Positions 8,188 to 17,570 are shown, numbered from the stretch's first letter. The stretch: 64,000 nt of DNA from Roseinatronobacter alkalisoli (GCF_028745735.1 NZ_JAQZSM010000003.1:62001-126000); one strand, 5' to 3'. Numbers and translations are program-made. Notes: generated by a model from the sequence alone, not told the origin.

Positions 8188-10338
8188 ATGACACAACATG
8201 TCGCGCGAAGCGGGTTGACGGTGGATGCAGAACTGGCCGCCTTCATAGAAGAGCAGGCGCTGCCCGGAACCGGCATTTCGACAACAGGATTCTGGCAGGG
8301 GTTTTCCGCGCTTGTGCAGGATCTGACGCCGCGCAATCGCGCCCTGCTGGAAAAACGTGCGACATTGCAGGCCCGGATTGATGACTGGCACCTGAGCCGA
8401 CGCAATCAGGCGCATGATCTGGCATCCTACAAGGCGTTTCTGGAAGAGATCGGCTATCTTCTGCCAGAGGTTCCCGCCTTCCAGATCGACACCACCAATG
8501 TTGACCCCGAAATTGCAACCACTGCAGGGGCGCAGCTTGTTGTACCTGTCACGAATGCCCGCTACGCGCTGAATGCTGCCAATGCGCGCTGGGGCAGTCT
8601 GTATGACGCGCTTTATGGCACAGATGCGATGGGCCGTCTGCCACCCGCTGGCGGGTATGAACAGGGGCATGGCGCGCGCGTCATTGCGCGGGTGCGGGTG
8701 TTTCTGGACGCGGCGTTTCCGTTGGCCGGGCATAGCCACGCCGATGCGCGCCTGTATCATGTAAAGGGCGGCGCGCTTCTGGTGGACGGCAAGCCACTGG
8801 AAAACCCTGAAAAATTTGCAGGCTATATGGGTGACCCGCGCGCGCCCGATGCGGTCTATCTGGTCAATAACGGGCTGCATGTGGAACTGGTGTTCAACCG
8901 TGCCCACCCCATCGGGGGCCGTGATCAGGCCTGTCTGGCCGATGTGCGCGTGGAATCCGCGCTGTCGGCGATCATGGATTGCGAAGATTCAGTCGCCTGT
9001 GTCGATGCCGCTGACAAGGTGCAGGCCTATGGCAACTGGCTGGGCCTGATGAAGGGCGATCTTCGCGCCGATCTGCAAAAGGGCGGGCGCACCATCACCC
9101 GCAGCCTGGCCCCCGATCTGGACATCACCGCCCCTGATGGCAGTTTGAGGGTGCTGAAGGGCAGGGCGGTTCTGTGGGTGCGCAATGTGGGCCACCTGAT
9201 GACCAACCCTGCCATTCTGGACGCAGACGGCAACGAGGTGTTTGAGGGGTTGATGGATGCGGTGATCACCACGCTGTGCGCCCTGCACGACCTGAACAAA
9301 TCCGCAGGGCCGCGCAATTCGGCTACAGGGTCTGTCTATATCGTGAAGCCGAAGATGCACGGGCCGGAAGAAGTGGCCTTTGCCGATGAAATATTCGGGC
9401 GTGTGGAACAGGTTCTGGGACTGGCCCCCAACACCATCAAGATGGGTGTGATGGATGAAGAACGTCGCACTTCCGTCAATCTGCAGCAATGCATCCATGC
9501 CGCGCGCCACCGCGTGGCCTTCATCAATACCGGGTTTCTGGACCGTACCGGCGATGAAATTCACACCAGCATGGAAGCAGGGCCATTTTCGCGCAAGGAT
9601 TTCATCAAGCGCAAGGGCTGGATCAAGGCATATGAGGACCGCAATGTGGATATCGGCCTGGAATGCGGGCTGATGGGGCGTGCCCAGATCGGCAAGGGCA
9701 TGTGGGCCATGCCCGACCAGATGGCCGCCATGCTGGAAACCAAGATCGAACACCCCAAAGCCGGCGCAAACACGGCCTGGGTGCCATCGCCCACGGCCGC
9801 CACGCTGCATGCGCTGCATTATCATCAGGTCAATGTCCGCGCGGTGCAGGAGCGTCTGGCCAAAGGCGGGCGCCGCGCCCATGCCGAAGCGCTGCTGGAC
9901 ATTCCGCTGGCCAGTTTCGGCAAATGGACGCGCGATCAGATCATCCGCGAAGTGGAAAACAACGCACAGGGCATACTCGGCTATGTCGTGCGCTGGGTCG
10001 ATCAGGGGGTGGGCTGTTCCAAAGTGCCCGACATCAACGATGTGGGCCTGATGGAAGATCGCGCCACCTGCCGCATTTCCAGCCAGCATGTGGCCAACTG
10101 GCTGCATCATGGTGTGGTTTCTGATATTGATGTGATGGATGCCATGAAACGCATGGCTGAAGTGGTGGACCGCCAGAACGCGGACGACCCCGCCTACCGG
10201 CCCATGGCCCCCGGTTTCGACGGGATTGCGTTTCAGGCTGCGTGCGATCTGGTGTTCAACGGGCGCGCGCAACCATCGGGGTATACCGAACCGGTACTGC
10301 ACGCGCGCAGGCTGGAACTGAAAGCGTCACAGCGCTGA
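8188..10338 (+). CDS. glcB: malate synthase G
   Basis: Condenses glyoxylate with acetyl-CoA to give malate and CoA in the cytoplasm. It has 716 residues, the usual length for the monomeric G isoform (E. coli about 723). Recognisable blocks include [21 protein letters not shown] (shortened here), a stretch ending [44 protein letters not shown] and a C-terminal [11 protein letters not shown]. Start ATG 8188 has AGGGGAC upstream. With ccr, pcc and mcm in this window it fits C2/C3 assimilation, where glyoxylate from the ethylmalonyl-CoA pathway must be consumed. A GC-rich hairpin follows the gene. Confidence 0.97.
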   Translation: MTQHVARSGLTVDAELAAFIEEQALPGTGISTTGFWQGFSALVQDLTPRNRALLEKRATLQARIDDWHLSRRNQAHDLASYKAFLEEIGYLLPEVPAFQIDTTNVDPEIATTAGAQLVVPVTNARYALNAANARWGSLYDALYGTDAMGRLPPAGGYEQGHGARVIARVRVFLDAAFPLAGHSHADARLYHVKGGALLVDGKPLENPEKFAGYMGDPRAPDAVYLVNNGLHVELVFNRAHPIGGRDQACLADVRVESALSAIMDCEDSVACVDAADKVQAYGNWLGLMKGDLRADLQKGGRTITRSLAPDLDITAPDGSLRVLKGRAVLWVRNVGHLMTNPAILDADGNEVFEGLMDAVITTLCALHDLNKSAGPRNSATGSVYIVKPKMHGPEEVAFADEIFGRVEQVLGLAPNTIKMGVMDEERRTSVNLQQCIHAARHRVAFINTGFLDRTGDEIHTSMEAGPFSRKDFIKRKGWIKAYEDRNVDIGLECGLMGRAQIGKGMWAMPDQMAAMLETKIEHPKAGANTAWVPSPTAATLHALHYHQVNVRAVQERLAKGGRRAHAEALLDIPLASFGKWTRDQIIREVENNAQGILGYVVRWVDQGVGCSKVPDINDVGLMEDRATCRISSQHVANWLHHGVVSDIDVMDAMKRMAEVVDRQNADDPAYRPMAPGFDGIAFQAACDLVFNGRAQPSGYTEPVLHARRLELKASQR

Positions 10339-10350
10339 TGATTTGCAGGG

Positions 10351-10372
10351 CGCAGCGGGGGTTCCCGCTGCG
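10351..10372 (+). terminator. hairpin after glcB
   Basis: CGCAGCGGG (10351-10359) pairs perfectly with CCCGCTGCG (10364-10372) around a GGTT loop, 13 bp after the glcB stop. The downstream sequence is only mildly T-rich (GTTCTGAAAGAATTTTG), so it is a probable terminator without an ideal U-tract. Confidence 0.55.
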
Positions 10373-10412
10373 GTTCTGAAAGAATTTTGTTTTGTTACAT
10401 CATATTGTGCAT

Positions 10413-10434
10413 TTAACTTAATGTAATAAGTTAA
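10413..10434. repeat. AT-rich inverted repeat between convergent genes
   Basis: TTAACTTA (10413-10420) and TAAGTTAA (10427-10434) form a perfect 8-bp inverted repeat with a 6-nt spacer, in an AT-rich island (10380-10445) that stands out from the GC-rich surroundings. It may be an operator or a remnant. It lies between the glcB terminator and repeat copy B. Confidence 0.45.
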
Positions 10435-10486
10435 GATATGCGCGTAAGGCGCTGTAATTCATATAAACGCTTGAATCCGCTGCAGA

Positions 10487-10672
10487 GCCACGCCAGCGGC
10501 GGGCCGGGGTCTGCCGGTCCCACCTATGAGAAGTTCACTTTATGCAGGCGGCATAATCCTGAGTTCATAGGCTTGGCATGACGCCAGCGAAACCGGCAGG
10601 CCGCGGGACCGCCCGCCGATGGCGCGGCGGCCTGTCGGCCTTGACTCCGCGCCTTCGGAAATTCCCCAAGGA
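10487..10672 (-). repeat. structured intergenic repeat, copy B
   Basis: Closely similar to copy A (361-534). Stems: CGGCGGGC 10497-10504 with 10611-10618; CTGCCGGT 10511-10518 with 10592-10599; CCTATGA 10523-10529 with TCATAGG 10565-10571; TTATGC 10540-10545 with GCATAA 10551-10556. Relative to copy A, both the outer stem and the CCTATGA stem differ on both arms yet still pair. In the minus-strand sense the element begins about 9 bp after the stop of the threonine aldolase gene (10681). Confidence 0.8.
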
Positions 10673-10680
10673 CCACTTCC

Positions 10681-11736
10681 CTAAGCCACATCCAGCGCGC
10701 GCAGAAATGCATCCACATCAGATTCCGTTGTGGACCATGATGTGACCAGCCGCCCCGTGACCGGCACATCCTGCGGGCCGTCCAGTGTCGCATGATCAGG
10801 CCACAGGAAATATTGCGCGCCCGCCGCCTGCAGCCGCGTATGAATGGCGCGCGGCAATTGCACAAACAGCATGTTCCCGCCGCGTTCAAACACAATCCGC
10901 GCATCCGGGTGCTGTCGCAGCCCGTCTTCCAGTCTGGCCGCCATGGCATTGGCATGACGCGCCAGTTTCAGCCATAGATCATCTTGCAACCACGCGATCA
11001 TCTGCGCCGCCAGAAAACGGTTCTTCGACAGCAGATGCCCGCCGCGCTTGCGCCGCAACTGGAATTCCCAGGCGCGGGCAGGGTCAAAAATGACAACTGC
11101 CTCAACGCCCATCAACCCGTTCTTGGTGCCACCAAGCGACAGGGTATCAACGCCCGCCTGCCAGCTGTATTCCGCCGGGCTGCACCCTTCGGCGACCAGC
11201 GCATTGGCAAACCGCGCCCCGTCCAGATGCACCGGCACCCTATGGTCACACGCCAGACCACACAGCGCATTCAGCGCCGTCACGCTGTAGCGCGTGCCGC
11301 ATTCCGTCAGGTTTGTCAGGCTCAGCAGCCCCGGCTGCACCTGATGCACGCCACCCTTGCCCGCGCGCGCCAGCGCATCCGCCAGTGTTTCGGGCGCAAC
11401 TTTCGCCTGTGCGCCCCCCAGCGGCACCAGTTTCGCGCCATTGGTATAGAATTCGGGCGCGCCGCATTCGTCGACATTGATATGCGCCAGCTCATGGCAG
11501 AAAACCGCGCCCCATGGCGGGCAATGGCTGGCAATGGCCAGCGCATTCGCCGCAGACCCGGTGGTGACCAGAAACACCTCTGCTTCGGGGGCGTCGAACA
11601 GATTGCGGATACGGTCGCGCAGGGACAGCGTTACGGTATCATTGCCGTAACCGGCCGCAAAACCGTCATTGGCGCGCACCAGCGCATCCATGACGGGCGC
11701 AGGCACGCCGGATGTATTGTCAGAAGCAAAGAACAT
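10681..11736 (-). CDS. low-specificity L-threonine aldolase-like PLP enzyme
   Basis: A fold-type I PLP enzyme of the threonine aldolase/beta-eliminating lyase family, which cleaves L-threonine (or related beta-hydroxy amino acids) to glycine and an aldehyde. It has 351 residues from ATG 11736 (MFFASDNTSG), the family's typical N-terminus. The open frame extends upstream without conserved sequence. The PLP lysine is in DTLSLGGTKNGLMG; the aspartate contacting the cofactor is in VPVHLDGARFANA. The exact substrate is not certain. It is divergent from nfu, with 97 bp between the starts, and repeat copy B follows its stop. Confidence 0.85.
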   Translation of the reverse strand: MFFASDNTSGVPAPVMDALVRANDGFAAGYGNDTVTLSLRDRIRNLFDAPEAEVFLVTTGSAANALAIASHCPPWGAVFCHELAHINVDECGAPEFYTNGAKLVPLGGAQAKVAPETLADALARAGKGGVHQVQPGLLSLTNLTECGTRYSVTALNALCGLACDHRVPVHLDGARFANALVAEGCSPAEYSWQAGVDTLSLGGTKNGLMGVEAVVIFDPARAWEFQLRRKRGGHLLSKNRFLAAQMIAWLQDDLWLKLARHANAMAARLEDGLRQHPDARIVFERGGNMLFVQLPRAIHTRLQAAGAQYFLWPDHATLDGPQDVPVTGRLVTSWSTTESDVDAFLRALDVA

Positions 11737-11833
11737 GCCCCAAGACTGGCTTGCCGTCACAGCGCTGTCAAGCGCGCCTTGACAGGAAGCGGGGCAGGGC
11801 GCATATCCCCTGTAAATACAGGAGTTATGCGCA

Positions 11834-12391
11834 ATGTTTATCCAGACAGAATCCACGCCGAACCCGGCCACGCTGAAATTCCTGCCCGGTCAGGATGTGC
11901 TGGGTCTGGGCACTGCGGATTTTCCCAGTGTGGAAACCGCAGGCACATCACCGCTGGCCAGCCGCCTGTTCGGGGTGGCCGGTGTCACCGGGGTTTTCCT
12001 GGGGTCGGATTTCATTACCGTCACCAAGGCCGATGATGTCGACTGGCAGCATATCAAACCTGAAATTCTGGGTGCGATCATGGAACATTTCCAGTCCGGC
12101 GCTGCCATGATGGACGGGGATGCGGGCGCGGGTCATGTTGCCCATGACGGCCCTGATGCGGAAATCGTGAACCAGATCAAGGAATTGCTGGACACGCGCG
12201 TGCGCCCTGCTGTGGCACAGGATGGTGGTGATATTACATTCCACGGGTTTGAACGCGGCGTGGTCTATCTGCATATGAAAGGTGCGTGTGCAGGCTGCCC
12301 GTCATCAACCCTGACACTGAAGATGGGTATCGAAAACCTGCTGCGCCACTACATCCCGGAGGTGACAGAGGTGCGCCCTGTTGCGGTCTGA
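11834..12391 (+). CDS. nfuA: NfuA/NifU-type Fe-S scaffold protein
   Basis: Carries and delivers Fe-S clusters to apoproteins. 185 residues. The N-terminal Nfu domain (1-88) begins MFIQTESTPNPATLKFLPG, a family hallmark. The C-terminal NifU-like domain (about 108-180) contains the cluster ligands Cys152 and Cys155 in GACAGCPSS. Its 3' end overlaps tsaB by 11 bp, so nfu, tsaB and rimI form one transcription unit. The upstream 97 bp contains TTGACA-like sequence and an AGGAG before the ATG. Confidence 0.93.
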   Translation: MFIQTESTPNPATLKFLPGQDVLGLGTADFPSVETAGTSPLASRLFGVAGVTGVFLGSDFITVTKADDVDWQHIKPEILGAIMEHFQSGAAMMDGDAGAGHVAHDGPDAEIVNQIKELLDTRVRPAVAQDGGDITFHGFERGVVYLHMKGACAGCPSSTLTLKMGIENLLRHYIPEVTEVRPVAV

Positions 12392-13019
12392 TCCCCTGAT
12401 CCTTGCATTTGACACATCGGCCGCGCATTGCGCGGCCGCTTTGATGCAGGGCGACACATTACTGGCGCAACGCCATGACGACATGCCACGCGGGCAGGCC
12501 GAACACTTGCTGCCACTGCTGGAACATGTGCTGGCGACGGGCGGCGCGGGCTGGCGGGATCTGGATATGCTGGCCGTGGGGGTGGGGCCGGGAAATTTTA
12601 CCGGCATCCGCATATCGGTTGCTGCTGCGCGCGGGCTGGCGCTGGGGCTGAAACGGCCCGCCATCGGGGTGCCGGTATTTGATGCCCGCGCCGAAGGGTT
12701 GCCGCGCCCGCTTTACGTGATCGAAGATGCCCGCCGGGATGAGGTTTACCTGCAACATTTCGCACCCGATCCCGGCGTGCCGCAACTACTGTCCCTGCAT
12801 GACGCAGCGCTACAGGTAGGTGATGCCACCCTCACGGGTAGCGGGGCGCATCTGCTGGGGGGCGCACGTGTTCTCGCCCCGCGCCATGGACTGGCGGAAT
12901 CGATTGCGCGTGTCGCGCGGCGGCGGGCAGGCGCAGAAAACCCTGCGCCCGCGCCGCTTTATATCCGGCCCGCCGATGCTGCCCCGTCCGCTGCGGTGCC
13001 AGTGACGATTCTGCCGTGA
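12381..13019 (+). CDS. tsaB: tRNA t6A37 threonylcarbamoyltransferase subunit TsaB
   Basis: TsaB pairs with TsaD and TsaE to install threonylcarbamoyl on A37 of ANN-decoding tRNAs. 212 residues, N-terminal DPLILAFDTSAAHCAAAL and the signature GPGNFTGIR (res. 69-77). The start is TTG at 12381, inside the nfu gene, with AGAGGTG upstream. Its TGA overlaps the GTG start of rimI (GTGA). The C-terminal part (PLYIRPADA) is typical for the family. Confidence 0.93.
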   Translation: MRSDPLILAFDTSAAHCAAALMQGDTLLAQRHDDMPRGQAEHLLPLLEHVLATGGAGWRDLDMLAVGVGPGNFTGIRISVAAARGLALGLKRPAIGVPVFDARAEGLPRPLYVIEDARRDEVYLQHFAPDPGVPQLLSLHDAALQVGDATLTGSGAHLLGGARVLAPRHGLAESIARVARRRAGAENPAPAPLYIRPADAAPSAAVPVTILP

Positions 13020-13462
13020 CCGGGCCGGATGCGCAGGCGCTGGCCGGGCTGCATGCGCAGGCGTTCCAAATGCCCGCACCCTGGTCCGCGCAGGATTTTG
13101 ACGGTTTTCTGCGTGATCCCGCCTGCCAGCTGGAATGGCGCGGCAACCCGGACGGGCAGCTTGCCGGTTTTGCGCTGTTTCGCCTGATCGCGGGAGAGGC
13201 CGAATTACTGACCCTTGCTGTTGCGCCGCATATGCAGCGCAAGGGTGTCGGTGGCGCGGTGCTGGGCGCGGGGCTGGACAAGCTGACGGGGCGCGCGGAA
13301 TGCTGCTTTCTGGAGGTGGCGCAAACCAACACAGCCGCACGCGGGCTGTATGCCCGGATGGGTTTTCGGCAGGTAGGTGCGCGGCGCGGGTATTACCGCC
13401 TGCCCAATACGGGCACCGCGGTCGATGCCCTGATCCTGCGCCGAGATCTTGCCAGTCACTGA
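13016..13462 (+). CDS. rimI: GNAT acetyltransferase, RimI type
   Basis: N-terminal protein acetyltransferase, by family ribosomal protein bS18. 148 residues from a GTG start that overlaps the tsaB stop. GNAT motif A is seen in LTLAVAPHMQRKGVG and motif B in NTAARGLYARMGFRQVGARRGYY. The tsaB-rimI order is common in proteobacteria and supports the name over a general GNAT enzyme. Confidence 0.88.
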   Translation: MTGPDAQALAGLHAQAFQMPAPWSAQDFDGFLRDPACQLEWRGNPDGQLAGFALFRLIAGEAELLTLAVAPHMQRKGVGGAVLGAGLDKLTGRAECCFLEVAQTNTAARGLYARMGFRQVGARRGYYRLPNTGTAVDALILRRDLASH

Positions 13463-13557
13463 CGCGGCCTGTGGCACGATAGTTGCAAAAAAGCGTTGAA
13501 TCGGAATCGCCCAGAGTGGCCCCCTTGCCCTGATCGCGGTTGGTTGCCATTGTGATG

Positions 13558-13591
13558 CTGCGGGGCAGATATATGAATTATATCTGCCGCA
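13558..13591. promoter_or_regulatory. perfect 10-bp dyad just upstream of the TauE/SafE gene
   Basis: GGCAGATATA (13564-13573) and TATATCTGCC (13579-13588) flank TGAAT, with outer TGC/GCA pairing possible. The dyad ends 19 bp before the ATG of the next gene. It could be an operator or an mRNA hairpin masking the ribosome site (AGGGGAACG). Confidence 0.5.
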
Positions 13592-13609
13592 TTCAGGATC
13601 AGGGGAACG

Positions 13610-14530
13610 ATGCAGATTTATCTGCCCATCGCCGAAACATCGGTTAATGCCTTCACATTACTGGGGGTTGGCGGCGGCGTTGGTGTGTTGTCCGGAATGT
13701 TCGGCGTGGGTGGCGGGTTCCTGATTACACCGCTGCTGTTCTTTATTGGCGTGCCGCCGGCAGTCGCCGTGGCCACAGGTGTCAATCAGGTTGTCGCATC
13801 ATCCATTTCGGGGGTGCTGGCCCATCTGAAACGCAAGACAGTTGATCTGCGCATGGGTACGGTTCTGCTGATCGGGGGTCTGGTCGGGTCCATCATCGGA
13901 ATATGGTTCTTCAACCTGATGCAACGGCTGGGCCAGCTGGACCTGATTGTGCAGCTGTCCTATGTGCTGTTCCTGGGAATTATCGGCGCATTGATGCTGC
14001 AGGAAAGCCTGCGCGCGCTGCGACGATCGAAGAACCCGAATGCGCCGCGCCGCAAGCTGCACACGCATAACTGGGTGCATAACCTGCCGTGGAAGATGAA
14101 ATTCCGCGCGTCGGGGCTTTATATTTCGGTTGTCCCGCCACTGTTGGTGGGCGTGGGCGTGGGTATTCTGGCCGCCATTATGGGGGTGGGTGGCGGTTTC
14201 ATTCTGGTGCCTGCGATGATCTATCTGTTGGGCATGCCCACGAAGGTTGTGATCGGAACATCGTTGTTTCAGGTTACATTCGTGGCGGCCTTCACCACAA
14301 TGATGCATGCGGTTACCAACCATTCGGTTGATGTGATGCTGGCGGTATTCCTGATCCTTGGCGGGGTGATCGGGGCTCAGGTCGGCACGCGGATCGGATT
14401 GCGGCTGAAGGCTGAACAATTGCGCATTCTTCTGGCGCTGCTGGTTCTGGCCGTCTGCGGCAAGATCGCGCTGGATTTGTTGCTGACCCCATCGGAGTTA
14501 TATTCCATCACCATTCCGGGGCGGTTCTGA
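13610..14530 (+). CDS. TauE/SafE family sulfite/organosulfur exporter
   Basis: An inner-membrane permease of the DUF81/TauE family, members of which export sulfite or sulfoacetate. 306 residues with about eight hydrophobic segments arranged as two halves. Each half starts with the repeated family motif: GMFGVGGGFLITPLL (about res. 29-43) and AIMGVGGGFILVPAM (about 188-202). A basic cytoplasmic loop (RRSKNPNAPRRKLHTHNW) separates the halves. It overlaps the next gene by one base (TGATG), so the pair is an operon. The true substrate is not known. Confidence 0.9.
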   Translation: MQIYLPIAETSVNAFTLLGVGGGVGVLSGMFGVGGGFLITPLLFFIGVPPAVAVATGVNQVVASSISGVLAHLKRKTVDLRMGTVLLIGGLVGSIIGIWFFNLMQRLGQLDLIVQLSYVLFLGIIGALMLQESLRALRRSKNPNAPRRKLHTHNWVHNLPWKMKFRASGLYISVVPPLLVGVGVGILAAIMGVGGGFILVPAMIYLLGMPTKVVIGTSLFQVTFVAAFTTMMHAVTNHSVDVMLAVFLILGGVIGAQVGTRIGLRLKAEQLRILLALLVLAVCGKIALDLLLTPSELYSITIPGRF

Positions 14531-15291
14531 TGCGCTGGTTTACCATATATATCGCGCTGATATTTCTGGCAGCGCTGCCAGCGCGCAGCGAAGAAGTCGT
14601 CGTGGGGTTAAGCCAGAACCGCGTTTCACTGACAGTGAATTACGAAGGGTCAGAGATATTGATTTTCGGGGCAGTGCGCCGTGAATCGCCACTGCCCGAT
14701 GACAGCGCGCTGGATATTGTCGTGACCATTGAAGGACCGCCAACCTCCGCAGTCATCTGGCGCAAGGCCCGCCGCGCGGGTATCTGGGTGAATACCGAAA
14801 GTCAGGAAATGCGCGCTGCGCCAAGTTTCTATACTGTGGCCAGCACCGCACCGCTGTCGGAAATCCTGTCACCGGATGCTGACCTGACGCACCGTATTTC
14901 CACGCGTCTGGCAATATTCGAGGCCCGCGGGTCCGACCCGCGCGACGCCGCCGCCTTTACCGAGGCGATGATCCGCATCCGGCAAAGCGAGTCCCTGTAT
15001 CAGGAACTGGACGGTGCCGTGTCATTGCAGCGCGACACATTGTTCAACACCCGTGTCATATTGCCGAAAAACATTGTCGAAGGGATTTATACCGCGCGTA
15101 TTCTGCTGCTGCGCGACGGCGAAGTCATTGACGAGGCCGAAACCTTCATCGATGTGCAAAAGGCGGTGCTGGAACGCTGGCTGTATAACATGGCCTATGA
15201 TTACCCGCCGCTTTATGGCCTGCTGGCGCTGTCATTGGCGGTGTTCTTCGGCTGGGGCGCATCGGCCTTGTTCCGTTTCGTGCGCAGCTGA
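14530..15291 (+). CDS. TIGR02186 membrane-anchored periplasmic protein
   Basis: 253 residues: signal peptide (res. 1-20, LIFLAALPARS), a large periplasmic beta-rich domain, and one C-terminal membrane helix (about 226-247, LYGLLALSLAVFFGWGASALF) with a short basic tail. Matches the TIGR02186 family, nearly always paired with a TauE/SafE permease as here. It is probably a partner of that exporter. The ATG overlaps the last base of the exporter stop. Confidence 0.85.
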   Translation: MRWFTIYIALIFLAALPARSEEVVVGLSQNRVSLTVNYEGSEILIFGAVRRESPLPDDSALDIVVTIEGPPTSAVIWRKARRAGIWVNTESQEMRAAPSFYTVASTAPLSEILSPDADLTHRISTRLAIFEARGSDPRDAAAFTEAMIRIRQSESLYQELDGAVSLQRDTLFNTRVILPKNIVEGIYTARILLLRDGEVIDEAETFIDVQKAVLERWLYNMAYDYPPLYGLLALSLAVFFGWGASALFRFVRS

Positions 15292-15300
15292 CGGGCGGGA

Positions 15301-15537
15301 TCAGAACGCCTTGAAGGTGATTGTGGTCAGTGTCCGGCTGATGCCCGCGATATCGAACAGGCGCTCACTCAGGAAATGGCCGACATCTTCGTTTTCCGGA
15401 ATATAGATCTTGGCGATCAGATCATAGTCACCCGAGGTGGAATAGAGTTCTGAAACGATTTCGCGGTCATAAATCGCATCCGCGACAGCATATGTCTTGC
15501 CGGGGTGGCAGCGGAACTGAACAAAGACACAGCGCAT
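15301..15537 (-). CDS. stand-alone Lrp/AsnC ligand-binding domain protein
   Basis: 78 residues consisting only of the RAM ligand-binding domain of Lrp/AsnC regulators (VFVQFRCHPGKTYAVADAI, then STSGDYDLIAKIYIPENEDVG). There is no DNA-binding helix-turn-helix. Such proteins form ring oligomers that bind amino acids. Start ATG 15537 has GGAAGGA upstream. The 18 bases around this start are identical to those at hisB (34146-34163). Confidence 0.85.
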   Translation of the reverse strand: MRCVFVQFRCHPGKTYAVADAIYDREIVSELYSTSGDYDLIAKIYIPENEDVGHFLSERLFDIAGISRTLTTITFKAF

Positions 15538-15574
15538 GGGCAATCCTTCCGGGCAGGGTCAGGGGTGGCGGGCA

Positions 15575-15638
15575 GGGGCGTTGCCCCACTGGGCGCAATC
15601 GCGCCCATTCACCCCAGAGTATTTTGGGCAGGATGAAG
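15575..15638 (+). repeat. double hairpin plus recurrent GAGTATTTT...GATGAAG motif
   Basis: Hairpin GGGGC(GTT)GCCCC (15575-15587), hairpin GGGCGC(AATC)GCGCCC (15591-15606), then CCCCAGAGTATTTTGGGCAG and GATGAAG to 15638. The tail motif recurs at 27415-27435 and 32835-32857 (minus) and, diverged, at 49484-49509. It lies between the helicase stop and the Lrp-like gene, pointing to the plus strand. Confidence 0.55.
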
Positions 15639-15678
15639 TTGAAAGCAGATTTTTCAGTGTCATGGGCCATCCCCCCGC

Positions 15679-17202
15679 TCAGACATCAGCGGCAAGTGCA
15701 AGCGGGGCCGCAGTTCCGGCCAGATCATCCGTGGACAAGGGCGTGACAGGGCGTGCAAGGCGGTTGCGGATGACCCAGTGCAGCCGGTGTTCAGCGCGGG
15801 TAATGGCAACATAGGCCAGACGCTTCCATAGCGGTATGCCCGCTTCCACCCGTCCGGCGCGGGCGGCTGCAAACAGATCAGGCGCAAAGACCTGAACTTC
15901 CGGCCATTGCGACCCCTGCGCCTTGTGGATGGTGACTGCCGCGCCATGCACAAATGCGGCTCCCATGGTGGCGGCAAAGGGAATGAAGGGTTCTTCGTCC
16001 AGTTCCGTTTCGATCTTGATGATGGAGGCGACCGAAATCTGCGGTTCTTCCGCACCAAAAATATGCAGCCGCGAAAAGCCGGGTTTGCGCCCCGGCCCAA
16101 GATAGACGACCTGCGCCCCCTTGATCAGACCGCGCGCTTCCAGATCGATGCGTTTCTTGCGGTGTTTCAGCGGCAGTTCCAGCCCGTCACACATCAGTGG
16201 TTCACCCGGACGCAATTCGGTTTCGGGGGCGTCATGGACACGGCGGAAGGCATTGATCAGCCGCAGCCGGGTGGCATTGCGCCATACCAGCACGGGCGAA
16301 CGTGCCATCAGGTCCGAATCGACGCGCTCGGCCAGATGCACGCGGCTGTCCTGGGCTGCTGCCGCTTCGACCCGGCGTTCGAAACTGTCAAAGCCCAGAT
16401 CAGGATCGGCCAGCGCGTGGGCCAGATCAAGGATCGGGTTATCCTGTGCCTGCCTGTGAATGCGCGACAGATGTAGCCTTGCGGGCGCAGGCAGCCGGTC
16501 AAAGACCATTTCGCCCGATTGCCCGACAGGGGCAAGCTGCGCGGGATCGCCGAACAGAATCAGGGTTGAGAACAATTCCTTAAGGTCATCAAGCTGGCGC
16601 GCATCCAGCATGGAACTTTCATCGACAAACCCGATATCAAGGGGATCATCGCGCCGTTTCCAGCCAGTAATGAAATCAGACCCGCGCAGGCCCGCCGCCG
16701 CCAGCGCACCGGGGATGGATTTGACCTGTTCATAAAACGCCTGCGCCCGGTCAAGCGCCGTGTCGGTCAACCCTTCGACAGTGGGGCGCGGCAGGTTTCC
16801 GGCCAGCCATTCAGCGATTTTCTCATATTCGGGGTCATAGACCGGCGTATAGAGGATACGGTGAATCGTCGTGGCGGGAACCCCGCGCGCACGCAGGACC
16901 GACGCGGCCTTGTTGGTGGGGGCAAGCACGGCCAGACTGCGCCGGTCAGCACGCCTGCGGCTTTCATAATCCCCCGAAACGATGTCGACGCCTGCGTCTG
17001 TAAGTGCCTTGGTCAGACCGGCCAACAGCATGGTTTTGCCCGATCCCGCCTTGCCGGTTATGGCAAGAACCGTGTTTTCGGCATCCGGCGCAGGCAGGCA
17101 GGTGCCATCAGTCAGATCCACGCCTGCGTTTTGCAGGGTTTGGGCGATCTGGTCCCAGGCTTCGGCCTGATCATCGGAGAATTGCAGCGCGGGGGTGGAC
17201 AT
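15679..17202 (-). CDS. RecD-like superfamily 1 ATPase/helicase
   Basis: A cytoplasmic ATP-dependent DNA helicase of the RecD/Dda type. 507 residues. Walker A GKAGSGKT (res. 50-57); motif Ia APTNKAASVLRARG; Walker B IGFVDESSML; motif III LFGDPAQLAPVG; a later HKAQGSQW; and motif VI YVAITRAEHRL. The gene stands apart from recBC-type genes, so it is not RecD itself. It is widespread in Rhodobacterales as a single gene. Cellular role unknown, probably replication repair. Confidence 0.9.
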   Translation of the reverse strand: MSTPALQFSDDQAEAWDQIAQTLQNAGVDLTDGTCLPAPDAENTVLAITGKAGSGKTMLLAGLTKALTDAGVDIVSGDYESRRRADRRSLAVLAPTNKAASVLRARGVPATTIHRILYTPVYDPEYEKIAEWLAGNLPRPTVEGLTDTALDRAQAFYEQVKSIPGALAAAGLRGSDFITGWKRRDDPLDIGFVDESSMLDARQLDDLKELFSTLILFGDPAQLAPVGQSGEMVFDRLPAPARLHLSRIHRQAQDNPILDLAHALADPDLGFDSFERRVEAAAAQDSRVHLAERVDSDLMARSPVLVWRNATRLRLINAFRRVHDAPETELRPGEPLMCDGLELPLKHRKKRIDLEARGLIKGAQVVYLGPGRKPGFSRLHIFGAEEPQISVASIIKIETELDEEPFIPFAATMGAAFVHGAAVTIHKAQGSQWPEVQVFAPDLFAAARAGRVEAGIPLWKRLAYVAITRAEHRLHWVIRNRLARPVTPLSTDDLAGTAAPLALAADV

Positions 17203-17285
17203 GATGCCTTTCTACAGCATGCCGCGCCGGAAATGGGAACCACTTTCCGCCCCCCTTGCGGAAAAAAGCACGAGTTTCAGAGCGG

Positions 17286-17474
17286 TCAGTTGCCGGGTGT
17301 GTCGCATTGAACAGCGACAGGCTGTGCGGGGGCGGGCACGGCATCGACGGAGGCAATTTCGGTCAGGGCGACAAGCTTCGCATTCTGCAAATTCTGCGCC
17401 AGCGTGGGCAGGTCATTTTCCAGCGCATAGAGTTTCATGGCATCCAACTGTGCGACTAACCAGTCATGGCGCAT
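17286..17474 (-). CDS. small conserved protein, 62 residues
   Basis: Starts at ATG 17474 with GGAGGG 5-6 bases upstream. The sequence begins MRHDWLVAQLDAMKLYALEN and continues as two amphipathic helices with a Pro/Val-rich tail. I recognise similar small proteins in related genomes but know no function. No signal peptide or membrane segment. It lies between ccr (and its terminator) and the helicase gene, on the same strand. Confidence 0.7.
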   Translation of the reverse strand: MRHDWLVAQLDAMKLYALENDLPTLAQNLQNAKLVALTEIASVDAVPAPAQPVAVQCDTPGN

Positions 17475-17570
17475 CTTCAACCCTCCGTTTGGCAGCAGGG
17501 CATATCCCTGATCCGGTATCTGGCTGAAGATAGGGCCGCGGTGCTTACGAAAACGTTGACAGCACGCATG

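Noticed and set aside
8989-10302. 437-codon minus-strand open frame opposite glcB
   Set aside because: It is antisense to a fully conserved malate synthase. High-GC codon structure gives long shadow frames; no ribosome site or family similarity is visible.
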